A stretch of DNA of 64,000 bases from Dryococelus australis (lineage: Eukaryota; Arthropoda; Insecta; Phasmatodea; Phasmatidae): contig CM056993.1 in NCBI GenBank assembly GCA_029891345.1, forward strand, positions 224,883,924 through 224,947,923, in the 5' to 3' direction. Position 1 is the stretch's first letter. Every line of letters begins with the position of its first letter. Shown one piece after another: positions 47,850 through 59,571 of this stretch. A model generated the notes under the pieces. The model had not been told where the DNA came from. It was given only the letters and a program-made list of their open reading frames with translations, and ran no database searches. The translations under genes and the position numbers were made by a program.

Positions 47850-48620
47850 TACATTTTTGGGTTCAAGAACATAGGGTCAAGGTTGAGGTCACTGGCTTCC
47901 AATATGGTGTTAGAAGTCTGTAAAATCATATGCTTGTTGACTTGTAAGTATTTTTTCTCGACTTTTGGTTTTCAAGGTCATTCAAAATTATTTGGTTAAG
48001 GTCGTCTGCATATAATACGGTGGTAGCAGTAAGTAATATATTATACTTGCTGAGTGGTATGTATTTTTCTAGAGTTTTCTTTTTCAATGTCATGCAAGGT
48101 CATGAAGTCAAGGTCAAGATAGTTTCCATACAATATAGTGGTGGTAGCCTGTAGTATATTATGATTGTTGTGTTTTGTGGATTTTTCAAGATTTTTTCGA
48201 GGTTAAGGGGTCAAGGTCGAGATCACCTGCATCTAATATGGTGGTGGTGGTTAGTAATGTAATATTCTTGCGCAAAGTGTATGAGCGTGGAGGGTGGATG
48301 CCAGTTAACTAATTTGTTAGGAGAGGGGGCGAGGAGTAAACCTTAGGAAATGTAATTTTTAAGTAAATTTTAAATATTTTTATAACATATTTCTAACACT
48401 TTTATTACATGTTTTTTTAAAATTAATTTAATAATTACTATTTATTTTTAGAAATTTTTATTTTTTTATCCATTTTTGGGTTCAAAGGTCAAAGTCAACT
48501 CAATGGTCAAAGGTCCTCACTGGACCGCTTGCCCTGACCCGAAATCACCTGGGTCGCTGAACCATCTGACCTGCCCTGGGGAAATTTGAAAATTTCTGGG
48601 GTTTTATTTTTAATAAGTTT
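47850..48620. mobile_element. Partial foldback element related to 14370-16798
   Basis: At least three units of the ~115 bp satellite occur (GGGTCAAGGTTGAGGTCACT..., AATATGGTGTTAGAAGTCTG, CTTGTTGACTTGTAAGTATTTTTTCTCGA). These are followed by a GGCGAGGAGTAAACCTTAGG block, an AT-rich spacer and a GGTTCAAAGGTCAAAGTC block. That is the right-arm order of the 14.4-16.8 kb element. The left arm and far terminus are missing or not recognised. Confidence 0.65.
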
Positions 48621-48624
48621 TAAA

Positions 48625-50255
48625 TTATTTTTAATAATGTTTAAACAACAATTTTTTTTGTTTAGGGGTGAAATATCAATATCAAAACATCGAATTTAAT
48701 ACTACTTATTCGCTTAAATAATTTGTGGAACGGCAAAAGTACTCAGTGCGCATGCTCGGAAGCCCGACGGGTTTAGGTTCTTAGCTAAACAAATATATAG
48801 AAATTTATGGCACACAAAATCATACCAGAAAAACAATCCACCCAAAACATAGTGTAATATTACCCCTTCAAGAAACAACAATCAAATGTAAAAAGTTAGC
48901 ACAGCACAAATACACAAATACCATAACACTATGCAACAATAGCTGGAATGAGGTCTTCAACAGGCACTAGTATACGGCAAACACAGACGTAACAAGAGCG
49001 AGTGTGTACAATGAACGGTAACATACTATCCCTAGCACTTTATTAGTGTAGTTAGCAGACATTATGACAAGCTTTCTCTCTGAATCACTCATTTCTCTGC
49101 ACTTAATAGGCCACATTTTGGTTTTATGGATTTTGTAACTGTTTACTGACTTCTCGTCATTAACAGGGTACTTAAATATTTTTTGCATAAATCAACTTGT
49201 ATGTAATTATGTCTGATGTTACTTAAAGATTCAAGTCACAAACGATTGTGGAACTATCTTGTAGGTGCTGCCGTGGCGATAAGCAGCAGTGTGTGACCTT
49301 CCAGTACTACAGGGGTTCATAGTGCACAGGGCGCAGTCTTGATGTTTCCTGTATTGTACATTATAGTCTATTATAATGAATGATATACACAACATCGTCC
49401 TTAAACATTGTTACTGACACACTTTATAATAATATTTCTACGTTACTTTGTGAAGATTTGTTATTTTAGTTGTTTTTCCTCTTAGCATTAAACTGGCTCA
49501 AGTGTGTTTCCGTCCACGAACTTTGTCCTGGAAAGTTGCAAGGCGTTACTGTAATATCAAGTATTAAAACCCGGCATATGACTTATGTAGTGTGCATTTC
49601 CTCTCGGAAGTGTAGTTTACCACTGGAAGTTCGGCAACCAGTGATCACATATGTCTTGCTACTGCATAATCCAGGTACTCATTCATATATCTGCAAGTTT
49701 ATAAGACAAGAAATCTATCCCGGAATTTCATTTACTGGCATTTTGTTCGGCCCACGCGTGCTTTAGATTCCGTCCCGCGGTAGTATGTACATATTTCCTG
49801 TAAAACTTTATATTTTATTAGAAGTTATTTAGTCTGAAATACAAAGTGCTCATTTCAGTCGACTGTTTTAGGTCGTTCCTCATTCTAATTAACACAGGTT
49901 CCATGTGAGATCTACCACTTAAATAATGTAACAAAACGTAAAAAAAGCCTTATTTAAAGCACGGTAGGATCTTTATCTTCAGTTTTCAGTACTGAACTGT
50001 AAAAATTTGTACGCAAATCCAGGAGCGGATGAGGTTTAGACCAAGAGAATCGGCTCCCTGCGTATTAAGAACGCCACAAAAGGACATCTTAAGGATATGT
50101 GTGTAACTGTTTAAACATATTTTCTGTTAACTACCAGTACTCAGAAATGAACTATGCTCAACCATCTCTAAGAAAAAAATTATACCCTTAATTATTCCAA
50201 TGCATCAAAAAATTCTCAAATTTGATAGCATCTCCACTGCTGCCAAATGCAGACT
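48625..50255. other. Intergenic, nothing recognised
   Basis: Frames at 48967-49188 and 49470-49766 have no recognisable domain. No repeat was seen. Confidence 0.4.
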
Positions 50256-50260
50256 TCCTG

Positions 50261-50385
50261 CCAGCTGTGTAAGAGTTAACCACACTACCCTACCAGCTGT
50301 GTAAGAGTTAACCACACTACCAGCTGTGTAACAGTAAACCACACCACCAAATGTGTAAGAGTAAACCACACTACCAAATGTGTTT
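50261..50385. repeat. Short tandem repeat, 27-32 bp unit
   Basis: CCAGCTGTGTAAGAGTTAAC, then CACACTA recurs about four times. Later copies change to CCAAATGTGTAAGAGTAAAC, with one length variant of 32 bp. Confidence 0.85.
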
Positions 50386-50389
50386 TTAT

Positions 50390-53300
50390 CGAAATTTTAG
50401 ATTTTGAGGTTTTTAAACAGAATGCTTTCTTTGCTTACTCGCCTCTGTCTTTGTAAATATACGTAATTGAGTAAATGCGACCTGCGTTCTACATTATAAA
50501 GAAATTGAAAATTCTTTATTTAAAAAAAAGCGGAGTAATATGCCACTAATCGTTAAGTCAAACTACATTTCCTTTTAAATTTCTGGCAAAAATTTGTTTT
50601 AAAGAAAAGCCAGCAAAAAAGATTTCGGTATTAATGTCATAACAGAACTTGCTACTTCACTGGCAAATGCGTAGGTTCAGATAAACATTGTAGTTTGATA
50701 AGCTTAGTTCAAACCGAGTTCGTGGTTATTTTTAGCTCGTTTTACGTTACAGAACTCCAATTACTCCCGTGCTGCTGTCGTACTCAAGGCAATAAAGAAA
50801 ATTACCTATATATTGTTACATGCATGCTCTTGCTGAATTATATATCCATGCATGCGTGGATAGAAAGTGCACTGGTATTATGCTATACCTTTGTTGACAG
50901 ATTTACATTGAATAATTTATTAATATCTTATTTTATCCACATCTTAGGGATGCTCCATACGATATTTAATGACTTGTGTTTAAAGTTTTATAAAGATACA
51001 TGACATTTTAATTTCTGAAGGGAGAGTAATTTTAAGGCTCTTCACTGGGCATGTGTTAAAATAAAAATATTACGTGCATTCTTACTCAATAAAGTGTCCT
51101 GAATATACGAATGGGATTAACTTAACAGAAGAAATTGTAATTAGTAAAGATCTCACGAGATAACTGCTTTAGAACGAGGGATGTGACATTATTGAGCAAT
51201 TCCTTGCAAAAAGTTCAAATTTATATTAAAAATATTTACAATGAATATGATGTGGAGGTTATTATAAATTCAAATTTTTGAATTGAATTTTTAAACCTAT
51301 TAGTATTTATGTGAGTAGGAAGTAACAGCATGATGAGGTAGACCTCTATACTATGTCAAAGAATAACACTGTGGTAAAAACACTGATATCATACATTTGA
51401 GTGGTAGTGAAATCTAATTTCCATACAAATCCACAATTACTTCACACACACAAGAGACAAAGAAATTATGTTTAAGTATTACTCCAATATATGAGTGCAT
51501 GAGAACCACTGCGAGTATTAGTTCCGTCAAAAATTGTAATTGCCTAAATTTAGGGAATTTAACATATTCTCAGCATTAAAGCTTAGTGATTAACATCGAC
51601 AAACTTTTTTTTCAAGGCTTTTGGGCTCTTGATACATTACGCACATTCTCAGGTGTCCACTGGGTAGTGAAAATCAGTGCAGTTTAATTTAAATATTCAA
51701 TTAACATTACCTTGCAGCATGGTTCTCAAAACATAAACATATAATATTAAACGTTACCAGTATATCATCAACATGAAATATTTCTTGAGATAATATGCAA
51801 ATTATACAATGCATTATATAAAATCAAAGACTTCTTCATTACAGCCTAATTATTATTCCATGTGCTACCCATTCTATTTACTAATAACATTTCTTCAAAA
51901 ATATGATTGAATATCAATAATATACACTTTTGTAAAATCTAGTTGTTGCAACTCGTCCTTTTTAAAAAGTACGCAATGAAGAATTATTTTCTATGTACTA
52001 ATTTTCTCATACAAACAACCATTTTACAACGAGTTTTCCAAAGATTAAAAATTAACATGATAATATTTTACTGTTAGCTCAGACTTATATTAAAGAAATT
52101 AAATCAACAACAAATACAAATTTAAAGTGTAGGTTTGCCTTTCACTCAACCTTGTTATGTGGAATCGAAACTGCTTTTCTTTCCCGTAGAGATTTAAAAC
52201 CTATTTAAATAAATAATGTCTTATGTTAGTTTGCATACATACATATATACAACTCTCACTATGGATAAGGGTATTTAGGAGAATATATATATTTAATCTT
52301 ATTTCGCTACCTACAAATGACTAACTATAGTAGTAGGGGCGGGCCGGTCATAGATCACTTTTGATTAATCGGATTATAAATTTTTTAATATCAAACTGAT
52401 TGATTGGATCAATCCTTAGTCCAGTCTTAATCCGACCAAAAATTGGTGTGGTTAATCTGCTAACATTAATCGGATAAAATTGTATTGATTAATCCAATTA
52501 ATTTAATTTAATTAATAATTATTTTTTTAATTTTGGAATTTTGTGTGAATTGATAAGTGTATGGTTTGGTGCAAGAGAGTGCTATAGGCTTTCTTTCTTT
52601 CTTTCTTTATTTTTTGTGGAAGTAGCATGGTAGGTCCTCACCCTTGGATGTCCAGTGTGCGATGTGTTGGGAAAGGAGTTCTTCCCCTTTTGCTGTGTAG
52701 CAGGCGACTGTGGAAGGGAGAGAGCATGACAAGGCACATCTGCTTCAGTCGCCATCTGATTACAGAATGAGGTTATGGTGTAGTATATTATTTAAAATGA
52801 ATAATAGGCTGAAATCCACATCTGCATTTACTAATCTAATAAAAACAAATGCAGCAAATGCAACAATATGACTCCTCGACTAGCACAAACGAAATAAGTT
52901 AAAAAAATTATGTATTGAAACACTTCACATATCGATAAACATTATTTAGACAGTTTAAGATACAAGTACTACATGAATGAAACAAACAAACAAATGGACC
53001 ACACAAAGATTAAAAAATTATGAAGAACTATTTCCTTAAAAATATATAATTAAAGACAAACTAAATAACACACATCAAATACTAATGAACCACAAATAGA
53101 AATCACAAACGAATTACAGAACCTATTTCCATATGAAATCTCAATGACCAGCCCAGCTATCCTAGTGTTATAAAGAAAGCAAGCAATGAGGTAATAGAAT
53201 TATATCTATGACAAAGCCAAAAAACTAATTTCCTACCGATATAATTTATGACTATTCCTAAATAAAAAGAATGATGCATTCTGAAGTAATTAACAAAGGT

Positions 53301-54715
53301 GAGATATTAAAATATTTATCCCTGCTTACGAATTCTCCCATTTATATTTCCTATGCAAGCTTATCACAATAGTGTATTAGACACATACCTCGCCTGCACC
53401 CTCATCAGCTCTCAGCTCAACAACATAACTTGTCAACTATGTACAAAGTAATTAAATAAAGATTTACAGTGTAAAGAAGCACTGAATTGCACAAAAAACT
53501 TACCCTATTTCTAAGCTTTAAATTAATGCACTTCAACACACAAATTCAGTGTAACGTGAGAATAAGTTTTTAAAATAAATTGTTGTGTTTTCACAACTTC
53601 CATTGAAATCTAGTGTGATGTTCCTCATGCATGGAAGCCGACAACACTTCTGTATGATTATGGCATAGGATAGCTTAAAAATGGAATTTACGTACAGGTT
53701 TCCCAAAAAAATCGCATATAATTAGTGAGAAAATATATGAATACTAAAACATTCCATTAAGTTCCACAAACAAATTATAAATTTTTAAAAATCAATATTC
53801 AATTAAAATTGTTATCAACTCACAAATGATGTATCTACCAATGCAGTTTATCGGACCGAATAAGTTTCTCTATAGTGATAAAAGTATTAAAAATAATTTT
53901 AACAGACCTTACATGGATAGCCCAACACAGTGAAAGCTTAGCAAATCACGTAGTAAACACTCGTACTTCACACACACATTTTCTGTGATGAGATGGTTAT
54001 TAAAAAAAACGAAGTTATTGTATTAATATGCATAAATGTTATTAATTAACACATTTAACATGACGAAATGATAGGATATGAGAGTACAGCTACTTTCTAT
54101 CTCCAGAACCCTGCCCTCAGCCCATGTAGGACACCCAACCCCTCTGGGTGGTTAAGAGAAACTGGCTGAAAGTGATGTTATGGAACACACTCTGACCACC
54201 ACTATAGCTTTCATACTGTCTCACTGGTTTTCCTCCCCTCTCTCTTCAACCCTGAAGCAGGATGCTACAAAAGGCACAATGATCCCTGCCCATTTCATGT
54301 AGTTTGTTGAAAATGTTTGCAGTGTCGCCTGCTAGCACTTCTTCCTGGCAAATATAACTTAAAAAATAAATCACTTAGAAAAGTGTACAATTATCTCCTA
54401 AACATGAATAATCACATTCAAAATGACTTTAAACTGAATCACTTCTGGGAAACATTATCCAATTTCCAAGAATTATAAGATTAAAAGGTAATAAAATTTA
54501 CATATTACCACTCTAATGCTTATCCAATGAAATGGTAACCCATTCAAACAAGCAATATGATTGCACAATAAGTTAAACAAAATACATAATAAATGATTGT
54601 ACATCAAAACCCCATTGATATCAGTAGGTTTATTAAATGGAAAAACACATCGATTATGTTTAAATTTTTACTGATTAGCACAAATTAACAAAACATCGAA
54701 TTAAAACATTTTAAG
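50390..54715. other. Long AT-rich intergenic stretch
   Basis: No gene recognised in over 4 kb. A (CTTT)n run at about 52588-52608 is followed by a higher-GC block (52615-52760), and another higher-GC block lies at 54100-54350; both look like old dispersed repeats, family unknown. The frame at 50695-51003 is unsupported. Confidence 0.45.
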
Positions 54716-54719
54716 ATCT

Positions 54720-55640
54720 GCACTCTAGACCCACGAATAGTGGGCTATTGAGAAACCTCTCCACCGAACCAAGGACCTATCATTTTTCCTTTAATGAATT
54801 TATCAATTAAATATTCATTTGGAGAAGTACATGCTGCAATTCGTGTTCATTAAAATCCACTGTTAATTGGTACTCCATTGTAGGGCTCGAGGTAATATAC
54901 TTTAGGAAAGAATTGTGCCAACTGAAATTATTTTTAATATTTAATAAGACCAATTCACTGTATATTTTTCTCAAGACCCATATCAGCTTAGAGAACCATA
55001 CATACTGGCTAACTTTAAACTTTTGCTTTCTCTCATTGAATAAATTAATGTTTTAATATATGGTTTTTATCAATCTATTGTCCGTAAACTTTTTGGTCGC
55101 CATCTTGATAGTCCGATGATATATTGAATTATAAAATTTAAGCATTGCAGGCAAAATATCAACCCAATTATAAGTCACCATCGAAGTGAAATGTTACATA
55201 TTAGCTATTTAATCAATTTTTTGAATCTCTCCACCACACTTGCTTTGAGTTCGGAATACAATACGTAATGATTGATTCCATTTTCAGCCATTTGTTTCTG
55301 AAACATTACAGAAAAAAACTTGGTTCCTTCATCAGTTCAGAGCAATTTTGGCAGTCTTCCTTGCAAAACAATTTTCATTGCATCGCTAACCTGTTTCATA
55401 GTCTTGTTCTTCACATGTATTCCCCAACTGTATTTTGAATAAACATCTCTTACGGTTAAAAAAAATTTTTTAATCACTTAATGTATTTCGAAAGCTAGGC
55501 CATTTCACACAAATTGGATTGAAAAAGATCATTTTAACCATAAGTAATGACTCTTCTTCAGGGGAAACCCTATCCTTGCAGAGGCAAATTTCTTGAGAAA
55601 TCTTACTGAACTTCATTAGTAGTATAACCTATATTCTGTC
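54720..55640 (-). pseudogene. int: Retroviral-type integrase with chromodomain start, copy B
   Basis: Minus strand: DVYSKYSWGIHVKNKTMKQV (~55390-55450), then a VLQGRLPKLL segment. TDEGTKFFSVMFQKQMAENG (~55288-55345) has the second catalytic Asp kept. HYVLYSELKASVVERFK (~55215-55270) has the final Glu. VTYNWVDILPAMLKFYNSIY (~55125-55185) and HRTIKMATKK (~55090-55120) follow. Near 54790-54900 come YLEPYNGVPINSGF and EYLIDKFIKGKM, the end domain and start of a chromodomain, which many Polinton integrases carry. The first Asp region is too decayed to read. Several frame breaks. Confidence 0.82.
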
Positions 55641-55689
55641 AGCACTTCAATATTAGAAACAATTTAGTTTGTATGTGAATTATTACTAG

Positions 55690-56180
55690 ACTTTCTCGAA
55701 GCGATGAGAAGTTTTAATCTGTTCACCAATTCATTAGGATTATTCCAATATACAGGAGAAAATCGATCACCAACTTCATATATATTCCACTTCCAACAAT
55801 ATTACTTGGAAAATGTAGTGTAATGTAGGTTTCATCTCTTAAACAATTATTTGCATACGTACAACAAACTAGTGCTTTATATTTCTCCAATATGATGCTG
55901 GAATAACAATTTGGAACATTTTAAATAATAATTCAAACAATCCTTCACTCACATCAGTTGCATAATTGCCAACTTAAATTCTATTCTCAAGCAAAAACCT
56001 AATTAGAGAATCTCCCAGGAACCATGATTCCTTATTGATAGACAACAAATGTTGTATTGCATATAGGCGAAGTGTATTTAACGCTAAAGAACATTGTGTT
56101 AAATAGGAAAGGTTTTGCTTTTCCTTCTTTAAAGGTTCTTCTGATTTAATGTCCAATGGTATTTCATTAGGCATATTCAA
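55690..56180 (-). pseudogene. Conserved Polinton protein of unknown role, copy B
   Basis: Open from an ATG at 56183 down to 55974: TLRLYAIQHLLSINKESWFL, then GDSLIRFLLENRI, a stop, then NYATDVSEGLFELLFK (~55930-55975). Broken frames follow, with EKYKALVCCTYANNCLRD (~55835-55895) and a Tyr-Ile-Thr-Leu segment. The layout corresponds to the better preserved 42170-42830 gene of copy A. Function unknown. Confidence 0.5.
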
Positions 56181-56189
56181 CATGGAATG

Positions 56190-56900
56190 TCATGTATGTT
56201 ATATAAAGTTGTTGGTTTTCATACTGATGCAGTAGGTGGACTAAGTGATACACTAGATCGAATAGTTCGCACTTTTTCAATATTATCTACTTTACTTAAA
56301 ATAGTGTCTTATTTAGTTACTGTTTTAGATCTCAGATAATTAATAAAATAATTTATTCATTTTTCCATATCATTATTTTGTTTTTGCATATCTGTTTGCA
56401 TAACTACAGTAAATGTTTTATTATTCATGTCAACACTTAAATATTGCATCATCTCTTCCATTTGTGTTTCAAGTTGTTTTGTAATAACAGCAGTTACCAC
56501 TTCATTAATCACAACTCTTAGATTATCTAGCATTTATGTAAGCTGTGTTGTAAAGATTGTGTTTACCATGACATTGATGTCCTTAATTAACACATTTAAA
56601 TATTCTTCTATTCTAAGTTAATTACTCTACAACTCATTCAGAGCATTGGTTAAATTTGTTGCAGTTACACTTGTGTTTTTATAAAAATTATCATTCCCAT
56701 CAACTAACTTTATTAATTTCTCTTGCATATCGGTCGATTGTGATTTTAATACATTTATCATTGTGGTGTTTTAGTCTTCCACATAATGTTTATTTACAGC
56801 ATCAGTATCTTTCACAGCTATGCCCACATTATGTAAAATATGCCCGTTCAATCCACAATTCCCATCGCAGTTTTGGTTAAACAGGACTTGTAATAATTAC
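56190..56900 (-). pseudogene. Fibre-like coiled-coil protein, copy B
   Basis: Minus strand: NGHILHNVGIAVKDTDAVNK then HYVE (~56775-56845), the anchor motif before a coiled shaft in viral fibre-like proteins. Long amphipathic stretches rich in Asn, Lys, Leu and Val with no Pro follow (LKSQSTDMQEKLIKLVDGND, VINEVVTAVITKQLETQMEE, MQTDMQKQNNDMEK). It parallels the copy A gene at 39420-40688 in motif and position near the protease/integrase genes. The beta-rich head seen in copy A is not recognised here. Five or more stops. Confidence 0.55.
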
Positions 56901-56959
56901 ACTTTATACCACTCAGTCCAAACTTTGAAATAATCATAATTTTTGGTCGGGAAGTACTA

Positions 56960-57440
56960 AACTGTTAAATCCAGACCTATATCTCAATTTATATAGGAAA
57001 AGCATTAGTATAATCACCAGAAAACCATACTTGTTTTTCCAACAGTAAAAACAAATATCTTAAAATATAGTAATTTTCATATCACCCAAAACATGATCAT
57101 TGTAATACATTTTAGTTTCATATCGTCAGTTTTAAAGACAATTATCATATTTGCATTATCATGCATATTACATTTTAATACGTGCGTAATTTTTTATTAT
57201 ATAAAAACCACCGACATTTGAATGTCTACCAAAACTAAAATACAGTTGTATTTCACCCTAAGACTCGCACCAAACATCGTCTAATACAAATACGTAATTG
57301 GGTACTGCTTCATTTGGAGGCACGATTTCTTCTTTATTAGTAAAATAAAATATTTCAATATTGCTGTAATGTTTTCGAAAACACAAACATTTTCAACCTA
57401 AGTCCAACTGGATGTTGCAACATCGACATAATGAAACAAA
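56960..57440 (-). pseudogene. Packaging ATPase, C-terminal part, copy B
   Basis: Minus strand: HYSNIEIFYFTNKEEIVPPN, then NYVFVLDDVWCES (57260-57300), a strong Walker B with the double Asp. A GRHSNVGGFYI segment follows (~57205-57240), and near 56990-57110 come a YNDHVLGDMKIT segment and ICFYCWKNK. These are the latter half of the Polinton ATPase in order. The P-loop half would lie above 57440, where a phospholipase gene on the opposite strand begins, so the N-terminus was deleted or displaced. Confidence 0.7.
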
Positions 57441-57463
57441 AAAGGATGTGTTGTATTGAATAG

Positions 57464-57775
57464 TTTATTAATAAATTATCATTTGAATTTCATTTACCGA
57501 AATATAATTATTGCGGACACCGAACTAAGCTTGCAAAATGTTTGGCATGCAACAATCAAGGAATAAACTCTTTGGATAATGGTTTTAAAGAGCACTACAT
57601 AGTTTACGATAGAACAAACAATTTGAAACAAAGATATATGCCAGATATGATTCTTCCCAATAAAGCATCAAATATAAGGAAGACTCCAGCCACATCAACA
57701 GGCACTTGGGTTGTGGATAAAGTGATGCAGGCAAAAGTGAGAAGAAGCATGGGAGTTAAACTAAAAACAAAATGA
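57464..57775 (+). pseudogene. Parvovirus-VP1-type phospholipase A2 domain protein, copy B
   Basis: The frame runs FEFHLPKYNYCGHRTKLAK (57482-57538), with the calcium loop Tyr-Cys-Gly kept and the Pro after it lost. CNNQGINSLDNGFKEHYIVY follows, where the catalytic His remains but the Asp after it is Tyr, then LKQRYMPDMILPNKAS and a Lys/Arg-rich tail. It is open to the stop at 57773. That TGA overlaps an ATG at 57772 (ATGA) that opens the next gene, a tight virus-like junction. The active site is dead, in a different way from copy A. Confidence 0.75.
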
Positions 57776-57950
57776 ATAACCAGAAAGGAGGGAAATTGCC
57801 TTTCATTTTTCCAAAATTAACAGTTCTTGGATCACTCCTTGGGGGAGTTTCGGCAATCAGTAGACTAGTTTAATCAAGTGGCAAAGGAATGTATCTTAAA
57901 CCATGTCAAATTGGACAAGGAAAAATAACTCCAAACATGGAAAAATACAG
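57772..57950 (+). pseudogene. pVI-like membrane peptide gene, copy B
   Basis: From the ATG at 57772: GGKLPFIFPKLTVLGSLLGG, then VSAISRLV, a stop, and SSGKGMYLKPCQIGQGKITP. A Gly-Gly hydrophobic stretch followed by a Gly-Lys-Gly-Met-Tyr-Leu-Lys-Pro segment is the standard arrangement just before the protease in Polintons. It appears to have run into the protease, either fused or abutting. Confidence 0.55.
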
Positions 57951-58290
57951 AAAGTCATGAATAGTCTTCCAAAGCGTGCACTTACAAACAAAGACATTCT
58001 TGTATTTGTAAAGAAACTGGATATTCCCTTTTTCCAAGGCGCTTATATGAGAGACGATTTACCATATAAGCCAAACCTTTGTGAATGTTTGATTGTTAAT
58101 TTAGGTTCGAAACAAAATGAAGGTACACATTGGGTTGTGTTTGTTAAAAACATAAATCATTCACTGTATTATGACAGTTTCGTTGATTTTACATCCTCCA
58201 ATAGAAATACATAATTTAAAAAAAAACACACATTTGAGATACAATTACAAAATGGAACAAATATCAAATACAATCAATCGTGAACATTTA
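57903..58290 (+). pseudogene. Adenain-like cysteine protease, copy B
   Basis: Open frame 57903-58214. From about 57950: VMNSLPKRALTNKDILVFVK, KKLDIPFFQGAYMRDDLPYK, then LIVNLGSKQNEGTHWVVFVK with the catalytic His, and YYDSFVDF with the acid region. After the stop at 58212, in another frame, NTINREHLILHLY (~58258-58300) occupies the place of the catalytic Cys motif: Arg (CGT) stands where Cys (TGT) is expected. Loss of the nucleophile and the frameshift both inactivate it. The first 15 codons of the 57903 frame are a shifted reading of the preceding gene. Confidence 0.8.
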
Positions 58291-58339
58291 ATTTTACATC
58301 TTTACTGTAAATAGGATATATAAGTAAGTCCATTAGAAA

Positions 58340-58910
58340 AACTTATTAGTATTATGTCGATCATGTTAATATTAAGTGGAAATTTGTTGCAATTGTGCAC
58401 TGTATATTTTTCAGCGTTGAAGATAGATGGAGAATGGCAAATAAGTCTAATAGAAATTGTTTCTCACAATAGCATACCAAACATTGAAATGCAGAACCCA
58501 TCATTTACAGATAATACAGGTGAAAAACCTAAAAGATTATGATACCGGTATGGTATTATGAGTTAGATGATTTAGAAATGTTCATTAAAGCAGGATTACC
58601 TAAAGATGTACATTTATGATTACATGGAAATAAAAATATGTTAACTAGTGCATTAACATAGATATCGATTTCACAGAAGACAATTCAATTGCAAATATGT
58701 TAGCTTATGAACGGAGAGTGTATCCCATTAATGAAGTGCATGAATCATCAAAACATGTTAATATAATGTTCGTTAATGTATGCAGTATAAATGCACACAT
58801 TGTAGGTGGTTCATATTTGAATGGAAAACCGACAAATAAATTACATGTATTCACGTGTGTGGTGGCTCCAGAATATATGATAATTAAAAACAGAATACTT
58901 TGAAATATCA
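58340..58910 (+). pseudogene. Penton-like (minor capsid) Polinton protein, copy B
   Basis: The N-terminal end has FSALKIDGEWQISLIEIV (~58407-58460), a segment I associate with a conserved Polinton virion protein (Leu-x-Gly-x-Trp-x-Val-x-Leu-x-Glu-Ile). After several frame breaks the C-terminal half is at 58697-58903: MFVNVCSINAHIVGGSYLNG, then KPTNKLHVFTCVVAPEYMII, with the 'Gly-Ser-Tyr-x-Asn-Gly-Lys' and hydrophobic strand pattern of the same family. Penton assignment is inferred. The middle is largely unreadable. Confidence 0.6.
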
Positions 58911-59309
58911 TCCAGTAATAATTAAAATCATGTAGATGAAATAGTTATTACAATTGTCGATCAAGACAGCATACTTATTTTTTAGAAATGTACAGATTGC
59001 CATATGTTTACATATAAAAAAAAGCTTTAAATATATATAACACAATCAAAATGGGTATAGTGCATAATAGTCAATACAGATGTAATGTACATGGTTCTTT
59101 TAAAATCCATGTTTATAAGGTTTATACTTCGAAGAGAAAGTAACTATAAAAAGAAGTAAATGGAACTACAAAATACTCATGTCAAATAAGATACCTGTGA
59201 AATTAACACAGGGCTACAAAATGTTGTTAAAGGAATTAGGATATATGGTAAATATAAATGGAAGACATACTTAATGTTCAAGAACCAATCAGTTAATAAA
59301 ATGTAACCA

Positions 59310-59540
59310 CCAATGTGGAAATACATATGTATGAATTGTTCCCAGTAGGTCAGTTCACATTATTTGTATTTGATGTAAACAAACAAAATGACACCATAAG
59401 CAATTATGTAATTGATTCACAAATTTACATAATTGCAGATACACCCATACCAGAAAATAGGCAAGCATACACTTTGATTATTCAGAATAAATTGGCTAGT
59501 TATTATGTAAGTGATAAGCTGGTGAAGATAATGACTTGAG
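59310..59540 (+). pseudogene. Major capsid protein, C-terminal fragment, copy B
   Basis: Open frame with MYELFPVGQFTLFVFDVNKQ, NDTISNYVIDSQIYIIADTP, then ENRQAYTLIIQNKLASYYVS, ending at 59537. This matches the final part of Polinton capsid proteins: a 'Leu-Phe-Val-Phe-Asp-Val-x-Lys-Gln' segment, a beta strand, then a 'Pro-x-Asn-x-Gln-Ala-Tyr' segment. The first 80 percent or so of the gene is missing, or unreadable in 58990-59310. Confidence 0.6.
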
Positions 59541-59571
59541 ACAGTAAAAGACAAAACATGATTCGGACAAG

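Noticed and set aside
49470..49766. 98-residue plus-strand open frame
   Set aside because: No domain or repeat relation recognised.
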